NCBI GenBank assembly: GCA_019240125.1 | Contig: JAFAYW010000348.1 | Span: forward strand, 1-59,698 | Source of the DNA: Alphaproteobacteria bacterium | Lineage (GTDB): Bacteria; Pseudomonadota; Alphaproteobacteria; ATCC43930; CGMCC-115725 | Direction: 5' to 3' | DNA length: 59,698 nt | Shown: positions 41,178 through 50,202 of the stretch, one piece after another | How the letters are laid out: each line of letters begins with the position of its first letter | Position numbering within the stretch: position 1 is the stretch's first letter | Notes under the pieces: generated by a model | What the model was told of the DNA's origin: nothing | Database searches by the model: none | What the model saw: the letters and a program-made list of their open reading frames with translations, nothing else | Program-made: the position numbers and the translations under genes

Positions 41178-42017
41178 ATGCCATTAGATTCCGCTGCGGT
41201 TATGCCGCACAATAACCTGCGCTTACCTGACGCCCTCATCGTCCGGCATGGCCCGGGGCCGCTCCTGGCCCGGTTCATCCTCGCCGCCGACCGCGCCGCG
41301 CGGCGGCGCGGGATCAGCCTTCGCGTCCGCTACGACTTCGAAGAGCTGGTCGATCTGAACCGCTATTATGTTGAGCGGCAACTCTGGTATCCGCTGCTTA
41401 ATGCGTTCAATCCGCGCCATGCCGACCTGCGCCGGGAAAACGCGTTCTGGATCTCGGGCGAAAACGAGAACGGCGAAATTGTCATGACGAATGCCTGCCG
41501 TATTCTCGACTGGCAGGACACCAATCTTGCCGAACAGGCGCGCACCTTATGGTACGGCAGCGATGCCGGGCAGCCATTAGAGATCACCGCCGAAGCCGCC
41601 TGGGAGATCACCGGTACGGTGGCATGGGGCGGCGCGGCCTGGATCCGTCCCGATCAGCGCGGCAAGCAGCTGTCGTATATAAGCGGCCGCACCCACAAGG
41701 CTTTTGCCTGCGCGAGCTTCCCGATCGACTGGTCGTTCTGCTACATCGGTCTGCCGAACGCGACCCGCGGTCTGGCCGATACCTGGGGCCACAAACATCT
41801 GAGCCGAAGCATCGTTTATCCCGGTTCCGGACACCCGGAGCAGGTTGTCGCCTACAGCTCCAGCGTCGAGTTCTATTCCGAAATCGCCGCGTTCATGGAG
41901 AGAGGAGGCGTACTCGCCCCGGAGGATTTCGGCGCGACATTGCCCATGGGCCTCGAGCACATCGTCACCAACACCTCGCCAGACGGCGTCTTCCAGGGCA
42001 GCATCAGCCGCTCATAG
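41178..42017 (+). CDS. GNAT-like protein of unknown function
   Basis: A 279-residue soluble protein that I cannot place in a named family. The centre reads like a GNAT acetyltransferase core: strands NAFWISGENENGEIVMTNACRI, then AWIRPDQRGKQLSYISGRTHKAF, where RPxxRGKxL resembles the acyl-CoA pyrophosphate loop (R/Q-x-x-G-x-G/A) and is followed by a helix and a strand WSFCYIGLP. The N-terminal 70 residues (FEELVDLNRYYVERQLWYPLL) and the C-terminus are unfamiliar. It has its own AT-rich promoter and structured leader. Its last 145 bp overlap the convergent PAS-like gene. Acyltransferase function is inference only. Confidence 0.65.
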   Translation: MPLDSAAVMPHNNLRLPDALIVRHGPGPLLARFILAADRAARRRGISLRVRYDFEELVDLNRYYVERQLWYPLLNAFNPRHADLRRENAFWISGENENGEIVMTNACRILDWQDTNLAEQARTLWYGSDAGQPLEITAEAAWEITGTVAWGGAAWIRPDQRGKQLSYISGRTHKAFACASFPIDWSFCYIGLPNATRGLADTWGHKHLSRSIVYPGSGHPEQVVAYSSSVEFYSEIAAFMERGGVLAPEDFGATLPMGLEHIVTNTSPDGVFQGSISRS

Positions 42018-42793
42018 CGATACGAGCGGCGGGGGCGGCCGGCTTCGTCCTCAAATTGAATTGTCCCGGTAACGACGTCGTAGCGCGGCAAGTGCGAGGT
42101 GGCCACTGACTTGTAGTACTCGGTGGCCCAGGCCCCGTAATCCTTGTCTGGCATGTTCTGCACTGATTCGCCGACGCCGCGCAGCTGATAATCGTTGCCG
42201 ATCCAACGATGGCCGTTGCCAATAAAGCGCCAGGTTGGTTCGCCCTGCGGCGGCCGGATACCCGCGATCATCAGACGCGGCAGAAGGTTCTGCGTCACCG
42301 CCAGGCCTACCACGCTGGGATCGAACTGCGCGAAGGCAACGCGCCACTTCTGGGCGAGCGGACGCAGCACGTTGTCGTCATCGCAGAACAGCGTCGACAT
42401 GTCGCGAGGTTCGACGAGAAAGCGGTCGGTTGCGGGCGGCGAGAACTCGGGGGTGCACAGTTCCGACAACCGACCGACGATATGTTCAGGCGAGGAAGAG
42501 ATTTCCGACTGCCAGGCGCCGTCAAAGAACTTCAGCCGAAACAGACTGACATTCGATTGGACGATCGCCTGCTGTGCCGCCAGGAGCGCGGAGAGTTCGA
42601 CAATGCGCGGGTGCAGTTCAAGTTCGATGATGGATTTCTCGACAACATCGAACTTGATGCAGCCAAGATTCTTTACCGCGAATGCCACGGCGTCGTAATC
42701 CGGTGCCGGATCGTTGAGGAGCTGAAAAAACTCCTCCGATTCCGGTAGCAGCCACTGGCCTTCGGGAGAAACCAACATCGTGAGTCGCTGCAC
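41873..42793 (-). CDS. PAS-like domain protein
   Basis: A 306-residue soluble protein. Its C-terminal half looks like the alphaproteobacterial PAS_5 type: MIAGIRPPQGEPTWRFIGNG, WIGNDYQLRGVGESVQNMPD, ATEYYKSVATSHLPRYDVVTG and RYERLMLPWKTPSGEVLV. The N-terminal half has helices but no known domain, and no output motif (kinase, GGDEF, HTH) is seen. The GTG at 42793 is fixed by AGGAGGAAAA 3-4 bp upstream on the minus strand, trimming 41 residues from the longest frame. Its 3' end overlaps the convergent GNAT-like gene by 145 bp; the 25 residues after the PAS core are probably not essential. Confidence 0.68.
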   Translation of the reverse strand: MQRLTMLVSPEGQWLLPESEEFFQLLNDPAPDYDAVAFAVKNLGCIKFDVVEKSIIELELHPRIVELSALLAAQQAIVQSNVSLFRLKFFDGAWQSEISSSPEHIVGRLSELCTPEFSPPATDRFLVEPRDMSTLFCDDDNVLRPLAQKWRVAFAQFDPSVVGLAVTQNLLPRLMIAGIRPPQGEPTWRFIGNGHRWIGNDYQLRGVGESVQNMPDKDYGAWATEYYKSVATSHLPRYDVVTGTIQFEDEAGRPRRSYRYERLMLPWKTPSGEVLVTMCSRPMGNVAPKSSGASTPPLSMNAAISE

Positions 42794-42934
42794 GTTTTCC
42801 TCCTGGTTGGCTCTTGGGGGATGAACCACTCGAGCGTGCCAGCGCATTAAATATGCTATTGATGAATCTAACATTAATCGTGTTGAGCGTATCGCTTTAT
42901 TCCAGCGGCAAGGCAATCTGGGGCGGAGCGACGC

Positions 42935-44392
42935 TTGGCTTATAATGGTCTAAATGGCGATGCTCCAGTCTCCGGGAAGCCGCGTTCGCCCCGCAGCTGG
43001 CGCCTGACCGTTGCCAGTTGCGGACTGATCCTGGCACCTGCCATCCAGGCCGCGGACGCACTGATCGCGAACGTGGCGCTGCCAAAAATCGAGGCGGATT
43101 TGGGCAGCGGCGTGGAGCTCGGTGCCTGGGTAATAACGTCTTATCTGTGTGCCACCGCCGTAATGGCACCGTTGACCGGGATGCTGCGCCGACGCTATGG
43201 CGCGCGCCGGCTGTTCCCGGGCGCGGTAGGGTTATTCGTCATCGCCTCTGTGCTCTGCGCCATGTCACCGTCGGGCAGCGCGCTGGTCATCTCTCGTATC
43301 CTGCAAGGCATCGGCGGCGGCGTCATTCATCCGCTGGCGCAGGCGATCCTGCTCGACATCTATCCACGTGAACGACACGGGCGGATCATGGCGGCGCTTG
43401 GCGCCGGGATCATGCTGGGGCCGATCCTCGGTCCGCCGCTCGGCGGCTTCGTGACCGATCTTGCGTCGTGGCGCTGGGTCTTCCTGATCAATCTGCCGCT
43501 TGGCCTGTTTGCGATTGCCTGTGTCTGGCAACTGCGCGGCGCGACCGAGCCAAGCCATGAGAGCGCCATCGAGCCGGTCGCCGTCGGCGCCCTGGTCCTG
43601 GGGGTGACATGCCTGCAGCTGTTTCTGCAGCGCGGCGTCGAAGGGCTGGCGCAGAACCCCATCGAAGGCATTGCCGAAGGCGGCCTCGCGGCGGCTTCCT
43701 TCACCGTGCTGATATTGCGAGCGCGCCGCGGCGCCGTCGCTGTTTTTCGACCCGAGGTGTTTCGCGACATAAATTTTGCGACGGCCACGTTTTACAATTT
43801 CATGCTGAGCGCGCTGCTGTTCGTGACAGTGGTCTTTCTGCCGGCCCTCGCCGAGGGGCCACTCGCATTTCCGGCGGGGTTGGCGGGCGCGCTGATCGTG
43901 CCACGTGCCATGCTGTTGATGACGGTGATGCTGCTTGTCGGTCCGCTGATCGGAAAAATCGACCATCGCATCCTGCTCTCCACCGGGTGGGTTTTGATGG
44001 CGGCAGGATTGTTCATGCTGGCTTCGTTGCGGCCGAGCCAATCGGTGATTTGGATCATCATCGGCAGCGTGGTGCAGTCACTTGGCGCGGGATTGTTGTA
44101 CATCCCGCTGGCGACCCTCGCCTTCTCGACGCTTATTCCGATGTTGCGGACCGACGCAACGGGGCTTTACAGCCTGATCCGTCAGCTGAGCTATGCTGCG
44201 GGCGTTGCGATCATGACTGCGCTTCTGCAGGCGCGCACGCTGGTGCGAATCGCGGACCACACGCTGGCGCATGTGTCCGCCGGTGCCCGGCTGGCCGCCT
44301 ATAGCGACTGCTTCCGGGTCATGGGGGTCGCCTCGCTGGTGATTATTCCAGCAATCTTTTTGTTTCGCGCGGCCCCGGCGAACGAGAGCTGA
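42935..44392 (+). CDS. DHA2-family MFS drug/metabolite exporter
   Basis: A 485-residue, 14-helix MFS protein of the EmrB/QacA group. IQAADALIANVALPKIEADLG (motif D1 area), [13 protein letters not shown] (motif A), SRILQGIGGGVIHPLAQAI (motif B) and GIMLGPILGPPLGGFV (motif C, antiporter signature) are visible. Proton-driven export of a drug or metabolite is expected. The start is a TTG at 42935 with GGAG seven bases upstream; no ATG or GTG lies in frame nearby. It diverges from the PAS-like gene across an AT-rich 141-bp gap and ends 3 bp before the convergent kinase gene. Confidence 0.9.
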   Translation: MAYNGLNGDAPVSGKPRSPRSWRLTVASCGLILAPAIQAADALIANVALPKIEADLGSGVELGAWVITSYLCATAVMAPLTGMLRRRYGARRLFPGAVGLFVIASVLCAMSPSGSALVISRILQGIGGGVIHPLAQAILLDIYPRERHGRIMAALGAGIMLGPILGPPLGGFVTDLASWRWVFLINLPLGLFAIACVWQLRGATEPSHESAIEPVAVGALVLGVTCLQLFLQRGVEGLAQNPIEGIAEGGLAAASFTVLILRARRGAVAVFRPEVFRDINFATATFYNFMLSALLFVTVVFLPALAEGPLAFPAGLAGALIVPRAMLLMTVMLLVGPLIGKIDHRILLSTGWVLMAAGLFMLASLRPSQSVIWIIIGSVVQSLGAGLLYIPLATLAFSTLIPMLRTDATGLYSLIRQLSYAAGVAIMTALLQARTLVRIADHTLAHVSAGARLAAYSDCFRVMGVASLVIIPAIFLFRAAPANES

Positions 44393-44395
44393 AGG

Positions 44396-45883
44396 TCAGG
44401 CCGGCGTTCCGGCGTGCCCCGGAGAGTTCAGGACGCTCTGCAACATCGTCTCGATCCGTGGGGACACGGCGCCCTGCAGCGGGAGTGTGATGCGCACGAG
44501 AGTGCCGCGTCCCGGGCTGCTCTCCAGCGTGAGCGTGCCGCCATGGGCTTCGGCCAGTCCCTTGGCGATCGGCAGGCCGAGCCCGGTGCCCCCGTGAGTG
44601 CGGATCGTCGCCGGCTTGGCCTGGCCAAAGGGCTGCATGGCGCGCTGCATTTCGGGTTCTGACATGCCGATGCCGTAATCCTCGACCTCGAGAATCATGC
44701 CGCCGGCCGGGTCGAGCCGCGTGCGAATGTCGACCTGGCCGGCCTCGTTGGAGAATTTGACGGCATTCGACAGCAGGTTGAGCACCACCTGCTTCAAGGC
44801 ACGGCCATCGCCGGTAATCGCGACCTCGCTGTTGGGCGAGGTCTTGACGAGGTTAATGCTTCTTACTCTCGCGCGCTCGCTGACCATGCGGACCGCTTCC
44901 GCGATTACATCCTGCATGACGACGCGCTCGCTGACGAGCTCGAGCTTGCCGGCCTCGATCTTCGACATGTCGAGAACATCGTTGATGATCGACAGGAGCA
45001 GCAGGCCGCTGGAATGAATGTCCTTGATGTATTCGAGCTGCCGCTTATCCGACACTGGGCCGAGGATTTCGCTCGATATGACCTCGGAAAATCCGATGAT
45101 CGCGTTCAGCGGGGTGCGAAGTTCATGGCTCATATTGGCGAGGAAGTCGCTTTTCGCGCGATTGGCGACTTCAGCCTGGATGCGGGCCTGTTCCATCCGC
45201 TCGATGACGGCCTTCTGCTCGGTGACATCGGCATACAGCGAAACGACGCTGCCGCCCGGCATCTCGCGCCGGCGTATCTGCAGGACGTGCCCTTTGCGGG
45301 CAGGGCGTTCGATGACGGCCGGCAGGTTTTTGTAGAACTCCTCGCAGCGTTCACGGGCCGCCTGTTCGGGGTTGGCGACGGGGCCGAAATCGCCACGCGT
45401 GATCTGCCCCAGCATGATGTCGAACAGGCTGGCCTTGTTAAGATCGAGCGGGAGCATCAGGAACCGCTTGAACTGGGAGTTCCACGCCAGGAGCTTGCCG
45501 TGCCGGTCAAACACGCTGACCCCTTCGCCCATATTCTCCAAGATGCTCTGCAGAAAGGCGCTTTGGGCGCCCAGTTGGTCTTGATGGGCGCGCAATTCCG
45601 TCATCACTCGCTCCTGCCGGCGCAGCGATGACAGCATCAGGCAGCATAGGGAGCCGGCAATCGCCAGTAGGAAGATGTCGCGGTAGCTGGGAGCAACGGT
45701 CACCAGCAGATTGGCGCCGTAGGTAAGCAGCGCCAGCACACAGAATGCCGCTGCCAAATGCGACACGCGGAGCGACGTCAGCATACCGCCAAGCCTGGTC
45801 AACCAGTGCTCCCTGCCAACCCCAGTCGCCGCCCCGCGAGCAAAAGCGGAAGTCGGCGCGGCGCAGGATTGCGCGAAATCCAT
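44396..45883 (-). CDS. membrane PAS sensor histidine kinase
   Basis: A 495-residue hybrid-free kinase. Two membrane helices (HLAAAFCVLALLTYGANLL and FLLAIAGSLCCLMLS) leave little periplasmic loop, so sensing may be cytoplasmic or in the membrane. A PAS_7-type domain (ENMGEGVSVFDRHGKLLAWN) covers residues 115-225. The HisKA H-box is SHELRTPLN with H253, and HATPase_c has N (LLSNAVKFS), G1 (VEDYGIGMS) and G2 (GTGLGLPI) boxes. No response regulator is adjacent. ATG 45883 sits below an AT-rich stretch suitable for its promoter. Confidence 0.92.
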   Translation of the reverse strand: MDFAQSCAAPTSAFARGAATGVGREHWLTRLGGMLTSLRVSHLAAAFCVLALLTYGANLLVTVAPSYRDIFLLAIAGSLCCLMLSSLRRQERVMTELRAHQDQLGAQSAFLQSILENMGEGVSVFDRHGKLLAWNSQFKRFLMLPLDLNKASLFDIMLGQITRGDFGPVANPEQAARERCEEFYKNLPAVIERPARKGHVLQIRRREMPGGSVVSLYADVTEQKAVIERMEQARIQAEVANRAKSDFLANMSHELRTPLNAIIGFSEVISSEILGPVSDKRQLEYIKDIHSSGLLLLSIINDVLDMSKIEAGKLELVSERVVMQDVIAEAVRMVSERARVRSINLVKTSPNSEVAITGDGRALKQVVLNLLSNAVKFSNEAGQVDIRTRLDPAGGMILEVEDYGIGMSEPEMQRAMQPFGQAKPATIRTHGGTGLGLPIAKGLAEAHGGTLTLESSPGRGTLVRITLPLQGAVSPRIETMLQSVLNSPGHAGTPA

Positions 45884-46012
45884 AAGGCAAGTCCCCGGCG
45901 CAAGGTGCTTTTGCTAAACCTCAACCGCCACTGTTGTAGCGGCGTGCAGTTAATTTTTGGTTATTAATAGATCGGGTTAAGCTACTGGAGAGCGCGGGGA
46001 ATAAACCGCCGC

Positions 46013-48139
46013 TTATGGGGTCGGCTCATCGTCTTCGGTTACCGTATCGGCGGTCAGGATCAATGCGTCAAGAGCCACGGCGCCCTGGCCCTTCGGCCGC
46101 ACCAAGAGCGGGTTGATATCGATGCTGGTGAACTCGTGGCGCTTGGCGGCGACAAAGACCGACAGGTTGCATAACGCGACCGCCAGCGCGTCGAGATCGC
46201 AAGGCGGCTGGCCGCGCGCTCCTTCGAGCATGCCGACGCCGCGTAATTCGCGGATCATGCGGTGGGCTTCCTCCACCCCGAACGGAGCGATGCGGAAGGT
46301 CACGTCTTTCAAGACCTCGACAAAGATGCCACCGAGCCCCAGCATCACCACCGGGCCAAACACGGGATCGTTCTGTACACCGAGGATCATCTCGATGCCT
46401 CCCTTGAGCATCGGCGAAATCAGTACGCCATCGATCCGGGCCCGCGGCGCGCGAGTCTTGATGCGCTCAATCATCCGATCATACGCTGGGCCGGCTTCCG
46501 CGGCCGGAACGTCCAGCATCACGCCGCCCATTTCAGTTTTATGGGGGATGTCGGCCGACACGATCTTGAGGACGAGGCGGTCGCCTAGCGCCGCCCCAGC
46601 GGCGGCGGCTTCCGCGCTGCTGGTAGCGAGGCGCTCGTCGAGCACCGGTATCCCGGCGGCCGACAGGATGGCCTTGGCCTCGTGTTCCGCGATGCGGCCA
46701 TGCGGCAGGGGGGGCAGGTTGCCCGGCACCTCCGGGATCGGCAGCGATGGCGCGTTGAGCCGCTCGGAGCAGCGTGTCGCGGCGGCAATTGCCTCGACGG
46801 CGCGCCACGGGTCTTCGAAGACGCCGACACCAGCCGCTTCATAGCGCCGCTGCATCTCGGGCGTGGCGATCCCCGACAGCGCGAAATAGCGGTCGGGGTA
46901 GCGCCCGACCGCCCCGGTCACCGCCCTGAACAGTGGCTCGGCCATTTGCGGCGAACTCGCCCAGGTCGTGAAGAAGCCGACGATCGACTGGAAATTCTCC
47001 GGCCCGTAAAGCAGGTCGAAACTCTTGTCGAGGATCGACGGGTCGTTCAGCACCTGCGCCGTCACATCGACCGGGTTGCGGGCGGCGGCGAACGGCACCC
47101 ACTCGATAACCTGCTTTTGCGACGCCTCCGACAGCGGCGCCAGGTCGAGACCTTCTTCTTCGGCCGCGTCGGCCATCAAGACGCCGGCGCCGCCCGACAT
47201 CGTCATCACCGCCAGCCGCCGGGAGCTCGGCAGGCTGCCGCGGGTACAGGCATAGGCGATCTCGACCAGATCCTCGGGCGTCTTGGCGCGTTCGACGCCG
47301 ATCTGGCGCAGCGCTGAATCGTAGACCGCGTCGCTGCCGGCCAGCGAGGCGGTGTGCGAGGCTGCCGCCGCGGCCCCGATCGTCGAACCGCCGACCTTCA
47401 TCGCGATGACCGGTTTGCCGTTGGCACGGGCGCGGGCGACCGCCTCGGCAAAGGCGGCGCCATCCTTGATCGCCTCGACATAGCAGGCAATCGCCTTGGT
47501 CTCGGGATCATCGGCGAGGAAGGAAATACCATCGGCAACCGATACGTCGGCCTCATTGCCGGTGCTGAGCCACACGCCGACCTGAATGCCGCGCCGCGCG
47601 GTCAGGGCGAGCAGATGCGTCCCGAAGGCGCCCGATTGCGTGACCATGCCGAGAGGTCCCGCGGGCGTCGGGCCTTCTTCAAGAAATGAGCTGAAGGTCG
47701 GTGTATGACCGATCCGCATGTTGAAGAGGCCCAGGCAATTGGGGCCGCATAGGCGGATGCCGCTGTCCTGTGCGATCTGGGTGATGCGCTGCTGCATGGC
47801 GCGGCCCTCGGCGCCGATTTCGGCAAAGCCGGCGGTGAACATCACCACCGCCTTGACGCCCTTGACGACGCACGCCTCCATCGCCTCGATCGCGAGATTG
47901 GCCGGCACCGCGATTACCGCGCACTCAACAGCGCCGGGCACCGAGGCGATATCGGCGAAGGCTGGCAGGCCTTGCACCGTGTCGCGCGTCGGATTGATGG
48001 GATAAAGGCCACCCTTGTAGCCGGCTTCCCGGAAATAGCGCAGCGACCGGCCGCTGATCCGCGACGGGTCATTCGAGGCGCCAAAAATCGCCACGGAGTT
48101 GGGGGCGAGCAGCGGGGCTAACGGATGAGAAATGGTCAT
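46013..48139 (-). CDS. acyl-CoA synthetase (ADP-forming) family protein
   Basis: A 708-residue protein with the domain order CoA-binding (NSVAIFGASNDPSRISG), succinyl-CoA synthetase-like flavodoxin (MVTQSGAFGTHLLAL, AMKVGGSTIGAAAAASHTASLAG with the phosphorylated His) and ATP-grasp (LATSSAEAAAAG, LKIVSADIPHKTEMGGVMLDV). This is the single-chain ADP-forming acyl-CoA synthetase layout, which makes acyl-CoA from acid, CoA and ATP or the reverse. No GNAT domain is attached, so it is not a Pat-type acetyltransferase. The acid is unknown. It is divergent from the aldo/keto reductase gene. Confidence 0.9.
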   Translation of the reverse strand: MTISHPLAPLLAPNSVAIFGASNDPSRISGRSLRYFREAGYKGGLYPINPTRDTVQGLPAFADIASVPGAVECAVIAVPANLAIEAMEACVVKGVKAVVMFTAGFAEIGAEGRAMQQRITQIAQDSGIRLCGPNCLGLFNMRIGHTPTFSSFLEEGPTPAGPLGMVTQSGAFGTHLLALTARRGIQVGVWLSTGNEADVSVADGISFLADDPETKAIACYVEAIKDGAAFAEAVARARANGKPVIAMKVGGSTIGAAAAASHTASLAGSDAVYDSALRQIGVERAKTPEDLVEIAYACTRGSLPSSRRLAVMTMSGGAGVLMADAAEEEGLDLAPLSEASQKQVIEWVPFAAARNPVDVTAQVLNDPSILDKSFDLLYGPENFQSIVGFFTTWASSPQMAEPLFRAVTGAVGRYPDRYFALSGIATPEMQRRYEAAGVGVFEDPWRAVEAIAAATRCSERLNAPSLPIPEVPGNLPPLPHGRIAEHEAKAILSAAGIPVLDERLATSSAEAAAAGAALGDRLVLKIVSADIPHKTEMGGVMLDVPAAEAGPAYDRMIERIKTRAPRARIDGVLISPMLKGGIEMILGVQNDPVFGPVVMLGLGGIFVEVLKDVTFRIAPFGVEEAHRMIRELRGVGMLEGARGQPPCDLDALAVALCNLSVFVAAKRHEFTSIDINPLLVRPKGQGAVALDALILTADTVTEDDEPTP

Positions 48140-48303
48140 GACAGCGCCAGCGTTGATGAGTGAATGAGCAGTCGCCGCATCCTTCGAAAAAACGTGCCGC
48201 GGCGCAAGCCTAAGCGGCGACCGATGTCGTTATAGGAGACGCGTTTGCCCGCCAACTCCCCTATGATCGCCTGCGTACCGGCGAATGCTCGACAGGGGGG
48301 ACC

Positions 48304-49245
48304 GTGGAATATCGCAATCTCGGGCGCAGCGGTCTTATCGTTTCGGCCGTCGGCCTCGGCTGCAACAATTTTGGCGGCCGCAGTGACAGCGAGGCGACGC
48401 GCGCCGTTGTGCACAAGGCGCTCGATCTCGGCATTACCCTCTTCGACACGGCTGACACGTATGGCGATCGCGGCGCCTCTGAGGAGTTTGTCGGGCGCGC
48501 GCTGGCCGGTCGCCGGCACGAGATCGTGCTGGCGACCAAGTTCGCCCGCCCGATGGACAGCCAGGGGCGGCTCCAAGGTGCCTCGCGCCGTTACATCATG
48601 GGCGCGGTCGAGGCCAGTCTCAGGCGCCTCGGCACCGACTACATCGACCTGTACCAGCAGCATATCGCCGACCCGCTTACCCCGATCGAGGAGACGTTGC
48701 GGGCGCTCGATGACCTTATTCGACAGGGCAAGGTGCGCTATATCGGGTCATCGACTCTGGTCGCCTGGCAGGTGGTCGAGGCGCAATGGGTCGCGACGCA
48801 ACTGGGGATCAACCGGTTTGTCGCCTGCCAGGAGCGCTATAGCCTGTTGGAGCGCGAGCTCGACGAGGCGTTGATGCCGGTCCTGCAATCGTACAATCTG
48901 GGGTTGATCCCCTTTTCGCCGCTAGCCAATGGTCTGCTGACCGGTAAGTACCGACGCAATACCCCCTTGCCACCCGGTTCAAGGCTGGCGACCACGCCGC
49001 GAACCGCCGAGCGCTACCTGACCGAGGGAAACTGGGAGCACGTCGAGGCACTGGCCGATTTCTGCGAGGCACGCGGTCATACAATGCTTGAACTGGCGTT
49101 CAGTTGGCTGTTGCAGCGGCCGGCGGTGAGCAGCGTCATCGCGGGTGCGACGACACCCGAGCAAATCGCCGCGAACAGCCAGGCGATCGGCTGGCGCCTG
49201 TCACGCGAGGACATGGACGAGATTGATCGTATAACGGCAAGATAA
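48304..49245 (+). CDS. aldo/keto reductase
   Basis: A 313-residue AKR. NLGRSGLIVSAVGLGCNNFGG begins the barrel; the catalytic tetrad lies in FDTADTYG (Asp and Tyr), LATKFARP (Lys) and LYQQHIADP (His). The C-terminal SSVIAGATTPEQIAANSQAI binds NADP. It most resembles AKR groups related to the yeast-type beta-subunit and YghZ proteins; the substrate is unknown. The GTG 48304 follows a G-rich ribosome site (GGGGGGACC). The SDR gene starts 48 bp after it on the same strand. Confidence 0.92.
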   Translation: MEYRNLGRSGLIVSAVGLGCNNFGGRSDSEATRAVVHKALDLGITLFDTADTYGDRGASEEFVGRALAGRRHEIVLATKFARPMDSQGRLQGASRRYIMGAVEASLRRLGTDYIDLYQQHIADPLTPIEETLRALDDLIRQGKVRYIGSSTLVAWQVVEAQWVATQLGINRFVACQERYSLLERELDEALMPVLQSYNLGLIPFSPLANGLLTGKYRRNTPLPPGSRLATTPRTAERYLTEGNWEHVEALADFCEARGHTMLELAFSWLLQRPAVSSVIAGATTPEQIAANSQAIGWRLSREDMDEIDRITAR

Positions 49246-49293
49246 CAACGGTTTATCAGGCTGCCAACGGCAGTTTTTGGGAGGAGCTGTAAA

Positions 49294-50079
49294 ATGGAAA
49301 TCAGGTTGGACGGGCGGAGCGCAATCATTACCGGCGGCAGCAAAGGGTTGGGGCTGGCGATCGGTGAGGAATATGCCGCCTCAGGAGCGGATGTCGCGGT
49401 CCTGGCGCGCGATCCCAATACCTTGGCGGAGGCAAAGCAGAAGATACAGGCGCGCGGCGGTAAGGGCAAAGTCGCCGCGATAAGCTGCGATGTATCCAAA
49501 GCGGCGGACATCCGCAAAGCCTACGACCAGGTCATGTCCGAGTTCGGCAAAGTCGACATCTTTGTAAACAATGCCGGCCAGTCGACCCGAGGACCATCGG
49601 AAACTATTACCGATGAGATGTGGCAGGCCGACTTTGACCTTAAACTGTTTGCGCAAGTGCGGTTTGCGCGGCTGATCTTTCCGCAAATGAAACAGCGCCG
49701 CTGGGGCCGCATCATCAGCGTGCTCAATATCGGCGCCAAGGCGCCCGGACCCGACAGCGCGCCGACCTCGATCAGCCGCGCCGCGCAACTGGCGTTCACC
49801 AAGGTCTTGTCGCAGGAGGGCGCGCCTCACAACGTGCTGGCCAATTCGTTGCACGTCGGGGTGATTGTGAGTGACCAGATCGTGCGCCGCCACCAGCGCG
49901 AAGGAGCCAACGTATCTCTCGACGATTTTATCGCACAGGCGGGCAAGGGTGTGCCGCTCGGACGAATGGGGCGGGCCGAGGAATTCGCCAGTGTCGCGTG
50001 CTTTCTGGCCTCCGACGCGGCTTCGTATGTCACCGGCACGTCGATCAACGTCGATGGCGGCCGTTCCCCGGTCTGGTGA
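49294..50079 (+). CDS. SDR-fold protein lacking the YxxxK active site
   Basis: A 261-residue short-chain dehydrogenase-fold protein. Cofactor motifs are intact: TGGSKGLG (13-20), CDVS (65-68) and NNAG (92-95), and the C-terminus YVTGTSINVDGG is standard. The catalytic YxxxK is replaced by T158-x3-R162 (PTSISRAA), the serine stretch reads ISVLNIGAKA, and the usual NxK helix is DFDLKL. It should bind NAD(P)H but is unlikely to use the classic SDR mechanism. A related SDR subgroup with TSxSRAA occurs in proteobacteria. ATG 49294 is preceded by GGGAGGAG. It probably shares a transcript with the aldo/keto reductase. Confidence 0.85.
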   Translation: MEIRLDGRSAIITGGSKGLGLAIGEEYAASGADVAVLARDPNTLAEAKQKIQARGGKGKVAAISCDVSKAADIRKAYDQVMSEFGKVDIFVNNAGQSTRGPSETITDEMWQADFDLKLFAQVRFARLIFPQMKQRRWGRIISVLNIGAKAPGPDSAPTSISRAAQLAFTKVLSQEGAPHNVLANSLHVGVIVSDQIVRRHQREGANVSLDDFIAQAGKGVPLGRMGRAEEFASVACFLASDAASYVTGTSINVDGGRSPVW

Positions 50080-50202
50080 GCTGCCGTACATGTGCCCGCC
50101 TATGGTATCCGCCTACGGTGAGGGCGTGTTAACCATTTTCCGCTAGACCAAACGGTGCCGGCATGCCTTGGCGGGTCGGCACGTCTAGCGCGGGAGAACT
50201 GG

